Position numbers and translations under genes: made by a program. The notes below the pieces were generated by a model. It ran no database searches, had not been told where the DNA came from, and was given only the letters and a program-made list of their open reading frames with translations. DNA of 60,240 nucleotides from Palsa-870 sp035937155 (lineage in GTDB: Bacteria > Chloroflexota > Dormibacteria > Dormibacterales > Dormibacteraceae), in NCBI GenBank assembly GCA_035937155.1, contig DASYVJ010000092.1, positions 1 through 60,240 on the forward strand. Direction: 5' to 3'. How positions within the stretch are numbered: the stretch's first letter is position 1; each line of letters opens with the position of its first letter. Below, in pieces: positions 17,822 to 26,562 of this stretch.

Positions 17822-19021
17822 TCAGATGTCCTTTGCCGCGCGCATGTCCGCGATCTGTTCTTCGGTATAACCCAGCTCGGTGAGTACCTCGGTCGTGTGC
17901 TCGCCGGCATCCGGCGGCATCCGGCGCAGCGTGGCTTCGCCCGAGCTGTAGCGGACCGGGTGCTTGAGCACTCGGACACGCCCCGCGCGGGGGTGATCGA
18001 ACTCGAGGACCGGCGAGATGTGCTTCACCGCCACATCGTCGAACGTCTCGGCCAGGCTGTTCACAGGTGCGCACCAGATGTCGTGCACGCGAAGAAGCTC
18101 CAGCCACTCCGCCGTCGTTCGCTCGCGAAAGAATGGATCGAGCGCATCACGAATCTCATCGCGCTTGGTGAAGGCGATCGCCGGATCCTCAAAAGGCGCC
18201 AACGCCGCGGGGTGGCCAAGCACCTCGCTGAGCGCGCTGATCGGAGCCATCGAGATGGCGAGGTGGCCATCTGAGGTCGCGTAGAAGCCGTAGGGCACCG
18301 AGTGAAACGTGTCGGCGATGGGAGTTCGCGGGCGCTTTAGGTTCGCCCCGTTGAGGTGATAGACGACGGGCTCGGTCTGGATGTCGAGCGCTGCGTTCAT
18401 CATGATCAGCTCGACTCGCTGTCCTTCACCCGTGCGCTCGCGATGCACCATCGCGCCAAGGATTCCCATGGCGAGCAGGCTTGCGCTGTGCTGATCGACG
18501 ATCGCGCTTGCCGCCACCGTTGGCCCTCCCGACTCGGTCCCGGTGTTGGCGCCTAAGCCAGAGATGGCCTGCAGGAGCAGGTCCTGGCCGGGAAGGTGGC
18601 TGTATGGCCCGTCGCTTCCATAACCCGAGCCGGATGCGTAAATGACGCGCGGGTTCGACTCACGAATCTGGTCGTAGCCAAGGCCGAGGCGACTCATGAC
18701 CCCCGGACGGTAGTTCTCGATGATCACGTCCGCCCCGTCGGCGAGCTTGCGAGCTGCCTCTACGCCGCGTGTGCTCTTGAGGTTCAACGTCACGCTGCGG
18801 AGGTTGCGGTTGCCGAGCAAAAAGAATGCGCTGACACCGTTGAGATACAGGTCGGCCCCAGACCAGCTGCGCTCCCACGCTCCCCTCCCCGGCGGCTCGA
18901 CCTTGATCACGTCCGCACCCATGTCGGCGAGGTACTGGCAGGCGGCCGGACCAAGCAGGAACTGCGTGAACGCGAGGATGCGCACGCCACCCAGCAGGTT
19001 GAGACTCTTCTGCTCTGTCAA
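17822..19021 (-). CDS. CaiB/BaiF family (class III) CoA-transferase
   Basis: Family III CoA-transferase of 399 aa, moving CoA between carboxylic acids. Visible features are the N-terminal GVRILAFTQFLLGPAACQYLADMG-type nucleotide fold (about 12-35), IIENYRPGVMSRLGLGY, and AIVDQHSASLLAMGIL containing the expected active-site Asp. The start is TTG at 19021, overlapping the stop of the upstream MaoC gene (TTGA). As the last gene of the 17822-24554 operon it probably activates the substrate or recycles CoA for the MaoC hydratase. Its acid substrate cannot be inferred. Confidence 0.9.
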   Translation of the reverse strand: MTEQKSLNLLGGVRILAFTQFLLGPAACQYLADMGADVIKVEPPGRGAWERSWSGADLYLNGVSAFFLLGNRNLRSVTLNLKSTRGVEAARKLADGADVIIENYRPGVMSRLGLGYDQIRESNPRVIYASGSGYGSDGPYSHLPGQDLLLQAISGLGANTGTESGGPTVAASAIVDQHSASLLAMGILGAMVHRERTGEGQRVELIMMNAALDIQTEPVVYHLNGANLKRPRTPIADTFHSVPYGFYATSDGHLAISMAPISALSEVLGHPAALAPFEDPAIAFTKRDEIRDALDPFFRERTTAEWLELLRVHDIWCAPVNSLAETFDDVAVKHISPVLEFDHPRAGRVRVLKHPVRYSSGEATLRRMPPDAGEHTTEVLTELGYTEEQIADMRAAKDI

Positions 19022-19443
19022 TCGACGAGCTGCATGATGTGCGTGGCCACGGCGACGAGCTCATCGCGCTGGTTCTTGACCTCGATTTTCGCGATCGTCC
19101 GTTCCCTCTCCCGCTCGATGCCGGTGATCTCGTAGTCGATCGTGATCGTGTCGCCGAAGAACACCGGCTTGATGAAGCGGATGCGGTCGTAGCCGACGGA
19201 CACCATCGGCCGGTCGAAGTCCTGCAGGATGCGAGTGGACGCGGCCGACGTGTAGCCGACGATCAGGGCGCCGTGTGCGACGCGGTGGCCCAGGCTGGTT
19301 TTGCTCGCGTACTCCTCATCGACATGGTTGGGATCGAGGTCCCCTGTGATCCCGGCGAACAGGTAGACGTCGGACTCGCTCACCGTTTTGGTGACCCGAG
19401 TCTTGAGCCCGATCGGAACGTCGTCGATGCCCTTGCCGCTCAT
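19018..19443 (-). CDS. MaoC-like (R)-specific hydratase/dehydratase
   Basis: Single hot-dog-domain MaoC-like hydratase of 141 aa. The hydratase-2 motif reads GITGDLDPNHVDEEYA with the catalytic Asp35 and His40. Single-domain members such as PhaJ hydrate trans-2-enoyl-CoA; others act on mesaconyl-CoA-like compounds. It lies between an SDR and a CoA-transferase, which fits hydration of an acyl-CoA intermediate in this operon. ATG start at 19443; its stop is shared with the TTG of the next gene. Confidence 0.9.
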   Translation of the reverse strand: MSGKGIDDVPIGLKTRVTKTVSESDVYLFAGITGDLDPNHVDEEYASKTSLGHRVAHGALIVGYTSAASTRILQDFDRPMVSVGYDRIRFIKPVFFGDTITIDYEITGIERERERTIAKIEVKNQRDELVAVATHIMQLVD

Positions 19444-19453
19444 GGTCTGCGAC

Positions 19454-20218
19454 CTACCACCAGGCGCTTCCCGCGCTCACGCCGCCATCCACAAAGACGG
19501 TCTGCCCGGTGATGAAGCGTGATGGGTCTGATACAAGGAAATGAACCACGTCGGCGACGTCCTCCGGCTGTCCGAGGCGTCTGAGGGGCGTGTTGGCGAT
19601 GGTCGCCTCGACGCGCTCGGGAAACTGGTCCATATAAGCCCTCGTCAAGGGCGTCTCGATGATGCCGGGGCCGACGGCATTGACGTTGACGCCCAGCGGA
19701 CCCCACTCGATCGCAAGCGCGCGAACCAGGCCCGAAAGGCCGGCCTTAGTCGCCGCGTATGCCGCGCGCAGCTCCATGCCGTGAATCGCCGAAATGGAGC
19801 TGGTGATGACCACCCGGCCTCCAGGTCTTGCAAAAAGCAAAGGACCGAAAACCTGGCAGGTGATAAAGACGCCATAGAGGTTGGTGTCGAGCATGTCGTG
19901 AAGTGGTTCGTCGGCCAGATCGAGGGCTTTGACACGCGTATTGACGCCGGCGTTGGGGATGAGAATGTCCAGCTGCGGCACCTTGTCTCTTAGAGCCTCC
20001 AGCGAACGGCGGTCGCGCACGTCGGCGATCTCGGCGCCGCACAGAGGATCTTCAGCGAACTCCTTGTGAAACAGCGCGACCTGTTCCTTGGATTTGCTGA
20101 TTGCGATGACCTTGGCGCCGTTGCGCCTCAAGACCCGCACGATGGCCAAGCCGATGCCTCGCGTCCCTCCGGTTACGAGCGCCGTCTTCCCCTCTAAGTT
20201 TTGGCCTTCGAGGCTCAT
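19454..20218 (-). CDS. SDR-family NAD(P)-dependent oxidoreductase
   Basis: Classical short-chain dehydrogenase of 254 aa. It has cofactor motif VTGGTRGIG (15-23), NAG (89-91), and catalytic Ser (about 141), Tyr154 and Lys158 in AAYAATKAG. The C-terminus SRFITGQTVFVDGGVSAG is typical. It overlaps the upstream luciferase-like gene by 4 bp (ATGA) and lies 10 bp before the MaoC gene, so it probably oxidises a hydroxyacyl or alcohol intermediate of the same pathway. Confidence 0.9.
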   Translation of the reverse strand: MSLEGQNLEGKTALVTGGTRGIGLAIVRVLRRNGAKVIAISKSKEQVALFHKEFAEDPLCGAEIADVRDRRSLEALRDKVPQLDILIPNAGVNTRVKALDLADEPLHDMLDTNLYGVFITCQVFGPLLFARPGGRVVITSSISAIHGMELRAAYAATKAGLSGLVRALAIEWGPLGVNVNAVGPGIIETPLTRAYMDQFPERVEATIANTPLRRLGQPEDVADVVHFLVSDPSRFITGQTVFVDGGVSAGSAWW

Positions 20219-21225
20219 CGCGCTGCCTTGACCTGAACTTTGGCGAACGGCTCGAGGATGTGTTTGGAGAACAGCTCGAGCTGGTGGAGGTCAGCTGTCA
20301 TGGTGTGGATGAACATCTCTTCGACGCCCGCATCGATTCGCTCCTGGATGCGGCGCTGAATATCGTCGATCGTCCCGGTCAGATAGACAGCCTCGATATA
20401 GTCCCAGGGGCGCTCGTCCGAAACCACGCCCATCATGTAGCGCTTCTGCTCCTCGACGGCGTCCTCTCGCGAGGTTTTCTCACTGAGCCAGCAGAAGTTC
20501 TCGTGAGCGACCGTGAATTTCTTCTGCGCCCGGGTCGTACCCATGCGGGCCAGCTCGGCATCGATCAAGCCCAGGTCCTCCGCGATCTGCGGCGGTGCTG
20601 CGGTCGGGCGGGCGATCCATCCATCCCAGCGGCAGATGCGCTCCAGCACCTTTTTGGACATCTCAGGCTGGTCGGGCGAGGCGGCATGCGCAAACTGGGC
20701 GCCGCCTGCGACCCACACCGGCGGGACGTGGCTCAGCGGTTCGACGGAGATGTCGTTCATGCGGTAGTACGTGCCTTCGAAGGTCACGTGGCCGCCTTTG
20801 AGAAGCTGCATCGAGGCCTCTAGAACCTCTTCGGTGCGCGCGCCGCGCTGCTGGCGCGTGCTGCCCGTCGACTCGAACTCGGGCGGATACCACCCGGTCC
20901 CGACGCCATACACGAACCTGCCGCCGCTCAGGTGCTGCAGGGTGGCGATTTCCTTGGCGAGCACCACCGGCTGGCGCGTCGGCAAGACGAGAACCGAGGT
21001 GCCGAGCTTGACCCGGCTGGTGACCGCGGCCACGTGGGCCAGCGTCATCATCGGCTCGGTCCAGCTCACGCGGTAGAACCGCGACGCCGTGAGCAAGTGG
21101 TCGGTGATGAACAGCGAGTCGAAGCCCAACTCCTCCGCTTTCACCGCAAAACGGCGGATCTGGTCCCCGTGCTTGGCGTCCTGGCCCGGCAGTAGATAGG
21201 AGGGAACGAACGAGCCCAGCTTCAT
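20215..21225 (-). CDS. LLM-class flavin/F420-dependent oxidoreductase
   Basis: Luciferase-like enzyme of 336 aa beginning MKLGSFVPSYLLPGQDAKHG, with LGFDSLFITDHLL, TSRVKLGTSVLVLPTRQP and LSGGRFVYGVGTGWYPPEF, as in F420-dependent families. It shares little with the LLM gene at 16799 beyond the fold. The start codon at 21225 is next to the stop of the upstream DapA-like gene (21226), and its stop overlaps the SDR start. The redox substrate is unknown; it may be a monooxygenase or hydride-transfer enzyme in the same catabolic route. Confidence 0.87.
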   Translation of the reverse strand: MKLGSFVPSYLLPGQDAKHGDQIRRFAVKAEELGFDSLFITDHLLTASRFYRVSWTEPMMTLAHVAAVTSRVKLGTSVLVLPTRQPVVLAKEIATLQHLSGGRFVYGVGTGWYPPEFESTGSTRQQRGARTEEVLEASMQLLKGGHVTFEGTYYRMNDISVEPLSHVPPVWVAGGAQFAHAASPDQPEMSKKVLERICRWDGWIARPTAAPPQIAEDLGLIDAELARMGTTRAQKKFTVAHENFCWLSEKTSREDAVEEQKRYMMGVVSDERPWDYIEAVYLTGTIDDIQRRIQERIDAGVEEMFIHTMTADLHQLELFSKHILEPFAKVQVKAAR

Positions 21226-22173
21226 CTACGACGCCTCGGCGACGCGGACGTTTTCGTCCAGCTCGCCCGCGAATATGAGCGTCTTGCGGATGCTTTCCCG
21301 CTCCGCGGCCGAGATCGGCAAGAGGGGCAGGCGGACGGTTTCCCGATCGACAATTCCCTGCATGACCAGGGCGGCTTTGCAGCGCGCCCGGTAGTTCCTG
21401 ACCGGAGGAGCGAAGATCGCGTTGACCAGCGGCGTCAGGCGATCCATGATCCTGCGCGCCTCCTCGTGGCGGCCGGCCAGCGCATACGCGATCAGATCGA
21501 CCTGTTGCTTCGTCGCCACCGCGCCAAAGCCGATGAGCGCGCCTTCCGCGCCGAGCAGGAAGGACTCGTAGATGAAGTTGTCGTTTCCGGTCAGCAGGAC
21601 GCAGTCGCTTCGTGCCGACTTCACCGCATCGCGAACCTCGACGAACAGCTGGGGATTGAAGGAGGCCTCCTTGATCGCGGCGACCTGGGCCACCATGCAG
21701 AGACGGCTGAGCGTCTCCGGTTCGAAGTTGACACCGCCAAGCGCGGGCTGAAGCTGGAAGAGGATGAGCGGCAGGCCACTGGCGTCGCCGATCGCGGCGT
21801 GATACCTCACCGGCACCTCGGGATCGAGCGGAGTCCCCTGGTAGGCGCTGATGGGAAAGACGAGCAGGCCGTGGACTCCCACCGTCTTGAGATCCCGCGC
21901 CATCGTCACGGCCTGGTCGGTGAATTGAGCGCCCAGCCCGGCGATGATCGAGATCCGGTCGCCAACCTCCTCGAGCACCACTTCCAGGACACGCAGCCGC
22001 TCCTTCGGCCAGAGGTGCGGCCCCTCCCCCGTGTCCACGTTGATGGCGAGCGCCTTCGGTTCGGCCGCCGCCACGTGGCGAACGTACTTCCGCAAGCCGG
22101 CCTCGTCGATCCGCCCGTCATCAGTCATGGGCAGGACCGTCGCCGGAATCAGACCACCAAGATCGAGCTTCAT
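21226..22173 (-). CDS. DapA-family lyase, copy 2 of a tandem pair
   Basis: Dihydrodipicolinate synthase/N-acetylneuraminate lyase family (class I aldolase), 315 aa. The start is the ATG at 22173, preceded by GGAGGA; the longer frame adds only antisense leader. The Schiff-base Lys is in VAAIKEASFNPQLF. The usual GTTGE phosphate/keto-acid loop is replaced by NVDTGEGPHLW, and the YY motif by FPISAYQGTP, so it is not an ordinary DapA. It is about half identical by eye to the next gene upstream, which starts MTKIDFKGLFPATVLPMT. Paired copies suggest a hetero-oligomer or two related 2-oxo-acid aldol reactions. Confidence 0.88.
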   Translation of the reverse strand: MKLDLGGLIPATVLPMTDDGRIDEAGLRKYVRHVAAAEPKALAINVDTGEGPHLWPKERLRVLEVVLEEVGDRISIIAGLGAQFTDQAVTMARDLKTVGVHGLLVFPISAYQGTPLDPEVPVRYHAAIGDASGLPLILFQLQPALGGVNFEPETLSRLCMVAQVAAIKEASFNPQLFVEVRDAVKSARSDCVLLTGNDNFIYESFLLGAEGALIGFGAVATKQQVDLIAYALAGRHEEARRIMDRLTPLVNAIFAPPVRNYRARCKAALVMQGIVDRETVRLPLLPISAAERESIRKTLIFAGELDENVRVAEAS

Positions 22174-22192
22174 CCAATCCTCCAGAAGTGAC

Positions 22193-23134
22193 TTAACCGA
22201 CGGCGACGTTCTGTGCCAGCTCGCCGGCGGCGACCATTGCATCCCGCATCCCTTGCCTGTCTGCCGGTGAGATCGGCAGCAGCGGCTCGCGGACTGTCGC
22301 CCGGGGAATGATCCCCTGCATGACAAGCGCTTCTTTCGCCCGCGCGCGGTAATCGCGAACGGGAGGCGCAAACATCGCCCGCTCCAGCGGCGCAAGCCGA
22401 TCCATGACCACCTTCGACTCGGCGAAGCGACCCGATACGGCCAGATCTACCATCTCGGCGAGCTGACGAGTCGGGACGGCGCCAAACCCGAGGAGCGCGC
22501 CGTCGGCGCCAAGCACAAACGATTCGTGAATGAACGGGTCGTCGCCGGTCAGCACGGCGATCGGTCGAGCTTGCTGCCGCACCGCGGCCATCAGATCGAC
22601 AAAGATGCGGGCGTCGAAAGAAGCGTCCTTGATCGCGACCACCGGTGCGAGTCCGCACAGCCGCTCGATGATCTCGGCCGGCAGGAGAACCCCGCCAAGT
22701 GAAGGCAGCAGGTTGAACAGGACCAGCGGCAGGCCCACACCGTCTCCCACCGCGGCGTGATAGCGAACCACAACCTCCGGGTCCATCGGAGACCCCTGAT
22801 ACGCGGAGATCGGAAAAACGAGCAGGGCTGACGCCCCGGCGGTCTTGTAGTCACGTCCGTAGGCAACCGCCTGCTCGGTGAACTGCGCCGGCAGCCCGGC
22901 GATCACAGGCAGCCGATCGCCGATCTCGTCGACCACGATCTCGAGCACGCGCACCCGCTCCTCGTGAGAGAGATGAGGTGCCTCTCCCGTGTCCACGTTG
23001 ATCGCGACGCCATGGATCGTGGTCTGGGCGATGTGCGTCATGTAGTGACGCAGCGCAGGCTCATCGATCTGCGCGTCCTGGGTCATCGGCAGCACCGTGG
23101 CCGGAAAGAGTCCCTTGAAATCGATCTTCGTCAA
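22193..23134 (-). CDS. DapA-family lyase, copy 1 of a tandem pair
   Basis: Second DapA/NAL superfamily lyase, 313 aa, with Schiff-base Lys in VVAIKDASFDARIF and the same altered loop NVDTGEAPHLS as its neighbour. The TTG start at 23134 overlaps the stop of the MetE-like gene by 4 bp (TTGA), and the copy downstream begins 19 bp after its stop. Both copies end in a shared ENVAVG/ENVRVAEA-like tail, consistent with local duplication and divergence. Function probably reversible aldol cleavage giving pyruvate or another 2-oxo acid; substrate unknown. Confidence 0.88.
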   Translation of the reverse strand: MTKIDFKGLFPATVLPMTQDAQIDEPALRHYMTHIAQTTIHGVAINVDTGEAPHLSHEERVRVLEIVVDEIGDRLPVIAGLPAQFTEQAVAYGRDYKTAGASALLVFPISAYQGSPMDPEVVVRYHAAVGDGVGLPLVLFNLLPSLGGVLLPAEIIERLCGLAPVVAIKDASFDARIFVDLMAAVRQQARPIAVLTGDDPFIHESFVLGADGALLGFGAVPTRQLAEMVDLAVSGRFAESKVVMDRLAPLERAMFAPPVRDYRARAKEALVMQGIIPRATVREPLLPISPADRQGMRDAMVAAGELAQNVAVG

Positions 23135-24168
23135 TCTGGGGATTCTGACCTTGCTGCTGCCGGCCTGCCCTCGAACAGGTCGCGACCCGCCACGAGGGCG
23201 TGAATCTTGGCGTCTGCGATGGAGCGCGCCAGCATCCAGAAGCCGCAGTCCGGGTGGACGTATGCAATGCGTTCGGCGCCGCCGAGCAGATCGGCGGCGG
23301 CCTGGATGCGCCGAGCCACTTCAGCCGGCTTCTCGACCACAGTGGTCTTGATGTCGATCACGCCGATGCCCAGCTTCAGCTTCGGGTTGATCTCGGCCAC
23401 TTTTTCGAGGTCGCCGTAGCCCGGTCGGGCGAGCTCCAGAACGATGTGATCCGCATGGATCAGGTCGAAAAACCTGATAAGCCTGGCCCAGGTGCCCGAC
23501 TGGATCTGCTGGCCTCCGTAGTTGCCGAAGCACAGGTGCACGGCCGGTGAGTGAGGAACCGCGTCGAGGATGCGGTTGATGACCTCGGCCGCCAGCTCGG
23601 CGTCCTCGGGCCTACCGGGAAGATTGGCCTCGTCCACCTGGACCACGGCCGCGTCGATGCCCCTGACCTGGGCGGCCAGGACATCGGCCAGCGCGATGGT
23701 CAGCGCGTGGTGATCGTGGTAGTGGGTGTCGAGCATCATGCGCGCGAGCATGTACGGGCTGGTCAGCGTGAACTTGATCGGGCGCAAGCTCAGGGCGGCC
23801 ACATTCCGGTACGCCTCGACAAGGTCCAGAGTGCCTTCGCCGACCGGCCCTTCGACCACCCCGGCCGGGCGTCGCCGAAAGCCGAGGTGCGTCTGCGATT
23901 GGAACAGCTCGACGTCCGATCTTCGAAGCTCGGTGCGAATCCCGTCCATGGGCCGCACGAAGTAGTCGATCATCCCGTTCGTCTCCGGATGGTTGGGGTT
24001 GAAGCGATACAGCTCGCCGTCCACCACGAGATCGATCCCCGCAAGCTCCTGGAGGTGCAGGACCACCGCGGTGGCGTCCTTCAATGCCTGTTCGCCTGGT
24101 TGTGCGACCAGCCACTGCGGGACGGGATAGCTGCCCACAAGCGTCGTCTGGATGCGAGCCGCGGTCAT
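23131..24168 (-). CDS. MetE-C/UROD-fold zinc protein (cobalamin-independent methionine synthase-like)
   Basis: Stand-alone UROD/MetE-like TIM barrel of 345 aa, beginning MTAARIQTTLVGSYPVPQWL. The zinc-thiolate motif of the superfamily is visible as VHLCFGNYGG (His-x-Cys) and YVHPDCGFWM (second Cys), so it should bind Zn and activate a thiol. The length is about half of full MetE and matches archaeal MetE or epoxyalkane:CoM transferase-type proteins. In a catabolic operon with aldolases, SDR and CoA-transferase it is more likely a thiol alkyl-transferase or demethylase than a methionine synthase (inference). It overlaps the VOC gene (ATGA) and the DapA-like gene (TTGA). Confidence 0.82.
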   Translation of the reverse strand: MTAARIQTTLVGSYPVPQWLVAQPGEQALKDATAVVLHLQELAGIDLVVDGELYRFNPNHPETNGMIDYFVRPMDGIRTELRRSDVELFQSQTHLGFRRRPAGVVEGPVGEGTLDLVEAYRNVAALSLRPIKFTLTSPYMLARMMLDTHYHDHHALTIALADVLAAQVRGIDAAVVQVDEANLPGRPEDAELAAEVINRILDAVPHSPAVHLCFGNYGGQQIQSGTWARLIRFFDLIHADHIVLELARPGYGDLEKVAEINPKLKLGIGVIDIKTTVVEKPAEVARRIQAAADLLGGAERIAYVHPDCGFWMLARSIADAKIHALVAGRDLFEGRPAAARSESPD

Positions 24169-24554
24169 GGTTCCTGCACGTACTGGATCAGCACGCCGTC
24201 CGCGCGTGCCGGATCGACAACGCCGACCATCGTGCCGCGAGCACCGCTCTGTGGGGTGGTGTCGATGAGCACCAAACCATGGCGGCTCGCTTCCTCGAGC
24301 GCATCGGCCACATCGTCAACCTTCAAGGCGAGGTGATGGATGCCCTCACCGTGCTTGGCAAGGAACTTGCCGACGTCGGTTGCGTCGTCGAGCGGCTCGA
24401 GCAGCTCGACCGCCACAGGGCCCCCAAAGAACGCGACGCGCACGTCTGGAAACGTCTCTTCTCCGCGAAAGTCGAGGCCGAGGGCATTCTCGAAGTAGGA
24501 ACGAGACTGCTCGATCGATCGAACCGCCCACCCGAGATGGTGAATCGCAGCCAC
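24165..24554 (-). CDS. VOC-family protein, methylmalonyl-CoA epimerase-like
   Basis: Vicinal oxygen chelate fold protein of 129 aa, first gene of the minus-strand operon. The start is GTG at 24554 (GTG GCT GCG ATT), giving MAAIHHLGWAVRSIEQSRS. Metal ligands of the methylmalonyl-CoA epimerase/glyoxalase class are suggested by IHHLGWAV, GIHHLALKVDD and the late Glu in YVQEP. It could epimerise an acyl-CoA or isomerise a glutathione/thiol adduct; the family does not fix the reaction. Promoter probably in 24555-24640, shared divergently with the SDR gene. Confidence 0.82.
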   Translation of the reverse strand: MAAIHHLGWAVRSIEQSRSYFENALGLDFRGEETFPDVRVAFFGGPVAVELLEPLDDATDVGKFLAKHGEGIHHLALKVDDVADALEEASRHGLVLIDTTPQSGARGTMVGVVDPARADGVLIQYVQEP

Positions 24555-24604
24555 TACGCCGGCGCTCCTGGACTCGATCTGATCCGAGATGGTGTCATAT
24601 CCGA

Positions 24605-24633
24605 TTGACTCTCACGACGGCCACGGCCATAGT
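24605..24633 (+). promoter_or_regulatory. Candidate promoter for the SDR-LacI pair
   Basis: TTGACT (24605-24610) and CATAGT (24628-24633) are 17 bp apart in the divergent gap between the VOC operon and the SDR gene. Transcription would start near 24640, leaving a short leader before the TTG at 24673 and placing the ATG at 24634 upstream of the transcript. Confidence 0.4.
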
Positions 24634-24672
24634 ATGCGACATGACGGAAATCCTTTTCCTTTTCTGTCACCC

Positions 24673-25461
24673 TTGAGCTCGGTACTGAGCGGGAAGGTCG
24701 CCGTCATCACCGGGGGTAACCAGGGCATCGGCCTGGCCACCGCACGCGCCATGGCCGGTGCCGGCGCGTCACTCGCCCTGGCTGCCCGTACGCAAGCATC
24801 GCTGGAGAGCGCTGCTCGCGAGATTCGCAGCCTTGGCGTCGACTGCCTGGCCGTGGCGTGCGACGTGGCCAACCCGGAATCCACCGACGCAATGGCTGCG
24901 ACAGTGCTCAAGCACTTCGGCAGGGTTGACGTGGTCGTCGCCAACGCCGGCATCGCAGGCGCCATCAAGCCAATGCATGAGATCACCTATGAGGAGTGGC
25001 GGGATTGCCTGACCACCGATCTCGACGGTGTGTACCTCACGTTCCGGCGGTTCATCCCGGCGATGGTCGAAGCAGGACAGGGCGGGAGTCTGATCGCCTT
25101 GTCGTCGATGACCGGCAAGCGACCCCTGCCCGACCGAACTCCTTACTGCGCCGCGAAGATGGGCGTGATCGGCCTGGTGCGCAGCCTGGCAATGGAGCTC
25201 GGGCCACACCAGATTCGGGTCAACAGCATCTGCCCTGGAGCTGTTGCGGGCGACCGCCTCAACCGGATCGTGAGGCAGAACGCCGAGTCACGCGGCATCA
25301 CCGAGGCAGAGTCGATGCGCCAGTTCAGCGATCCGGCCGCACTCAAGCGTCCCACCCTGGCCGAAGAGGTGGCCGCCGCATGTGTCTTCCTGGCCGGCGA
25401 GGCAAGCTCGGGCATCACCGGTGAGGACATGAACGTCTCCGCCGGCCTGGTCATGTACTGA
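24673..25461 (+). CDS. SDR-family oxidoreductase (3-oxoacyl-ACP reductase-like)
   Basis: Classical SDR of 262 aa with VITGGNQGIG (11-20), NAG (91-93), SS (144-145), Tyr158 and Lys162 (PYCAAKMG), and a C-terminal SGITGEDMNVSAG. TTG at 24673 puts the cofactor motif at the usual distance from the N-terminus; ATG at 24634 is an alternative but lies over the likely promoter. No Shine-Dalgarno is evident for either. The LacI-family gene starts 8 bp downstream, so this enzyme is probably part of the regulated pathway. Substrate unknown (alcohol, polyol or beta-keto acid). Confidence 0.85.
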   Translation: MSSVLSGKVAVITGGNQGIGLATARAMAGAGASLALAARTQASLESAAREIRSLGVDCLAVACDVANPESTDAMAATVLKHFGRVDVVVANAGIAGAIKPMHEITYEEWRDCLTTDLDGVYLTFRRFIPAMVEAGQGGSLIALSSMTGKRPLPDRTPYCAAKMGVIGLVRSLAMELGPHQIRVNSICPGAVAGDRLNRIVRQNAESRGITEAESMRQFSDPAALKRPTLAEEVAAACVFLAGEASSGITGEDMNVSAGLVMY

Positions 25462-25469
25462 GAGTCACG

Positions 25470-26543
25470 GTGCCCAAACAGAAGCGGGTGCCGGCGGGGA
25501 TCGAGCGGCGCCTGCCGATCCTTTCAGATGTGGCCGAAGAGGCCGCGGTTTCTCTGACCACCGCCTCGCGCGCGCTGGATCCTGACAACGACCACCCGGT
25601 CAGCGATCGCACGCGCGCTCGCGTCCTGGCCGCCGCCACGCGGCTGGACTACCGGCCGAATCCGATGGCCCGCGCCCTTCGGACAAGGCGCGTGCCGACC
25701 ATCGCGGTCGTAGTGCATGACGTCAGCGACCCGTATTTCGCCGAGATCGTCCGCGGCGCGACGGCGGCCGCCTCGGCCCGAGGGTTTCTGACCGTGGTCT
25801 GCAGCAGCGACCGCGATCCCGTCACCGAGCTCCGCTATGTCGAGATGCTGTGCTTAAGCCGCGTCTCGGGCGTGCTGTTTGCGGGCGGAGGCCTGGACGA
25901 AGAGAACTATCGCCGCCAGATGAGCGACTACGCCCGCAGCATCGCCCATTACGGCGGGGCCATCGTCGCGCTCGCTCCGCGCTCAGAAAAATGGCCTGCC
26001 GAAGTGCCTGCCAACCGGGCCGGGGCCGGCATGGTGACCAAGCACCTCCTGTCTCTCGGCCATATCCATATCGCCATGGTCAGCGGTCCAGCGACTCTGT
26101 TCACGAGCCGCGAGCGGGAGCTCGGTTACCTCGAGGCTATGAAGTCCGCCGGCCTTGAGCCGCGCATCGAGCGGGCCGACTTCACGATCGCGGGCGGCGC
26201 CGAAGCCATCGGTCAGCTGGTGAGCGCCGACCCTCCCACCGCGGTATTCGTGGCCAGCGACACCATGGCTCTCGGGGCGCTGTCGGAGCTCCGGCGGCGG
26301 GGCATCGATGTTCCACGCGACCTGTCCGTCGCCGGCTTCGACGATATCCCCGGGCTGGAGTTCATCGACCCAAGGCTGACCACCGTCCACGTTCCCATGG
26401 TCGAGATCGGCGCAGCCGGCGTGGCACGGCTGCTGCGCCAGCTCGACGATGGCGACACGAATACACGGACCAAGTTCCACGCGGTGCACCTAGTGGTGAG
26501 AGAGAGCACGGGCAAGCCCCGCGAGGTCTCTCGTGCCGGCTAA
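25470..26543 (+). CDS. LacI-family transcriptional regulator
   Basis: LacI/GalR-type repressor of 357 aa. The N-terminal HTH reads ILSDVAEEAAVSLTTASRAL (about 12-31), with the hinge helix NPMARALRTRRV (about 62-73). A periplasmic-binding-protein-like effector domain follows, from IAVVVHDVSDPYFAEIV, with VFVASDTMALGAL and VAGFDDIPG. The start is GTG at 25470. The sugar-type effector domain and its position between the sugar locus and the DapA/MetE operon make control of either or both plausible; the palindrome at 8630 is one candidate target. Confidence 0.93.
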   Translation: MPKQKRVPAGIERRLPILSDVAEEAAVSLTTASRALDPDNDHPVSDRTRARVLAAATRLDYRPNPMARALRTRRVPTIAVVVHDVSDPYFAEIVRGATAAASARGFLTVVCSSDRDPVTELRYVEMLCLSRVSGVLFAGGGLDEENYRRQMSDYARSIAHYGGAIVALAPRSEKWPAEVPANRAGAGMVTKHLLSLGHIHIAMVSGPATLFTSRERELGYLEAMKSAGLEPRIERADFTIAGGAEAIGQLVSADPPTAVFVASDTMALGALSELRRRGIDVPRDLSVAGFDDIPGLEFIDPRLTTVHVPMVEIGAAGVARLLRQLDDGDTNTRTKFHAVHLVVRESTGKPREVSRAG

Positions 26544-26562
26544 ACGCGCCCCGGACCTACGT

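Noticed and set aside
23131..24168. Calling the MetE-like gene metE or epoxyalkane:CoM transferase
   Set aside because: The His-x-Cys...Cys zinc motif is common to the whole superfamily, and neither an N-terminal MetE domain nor CoM biosynthesis genes are visible.
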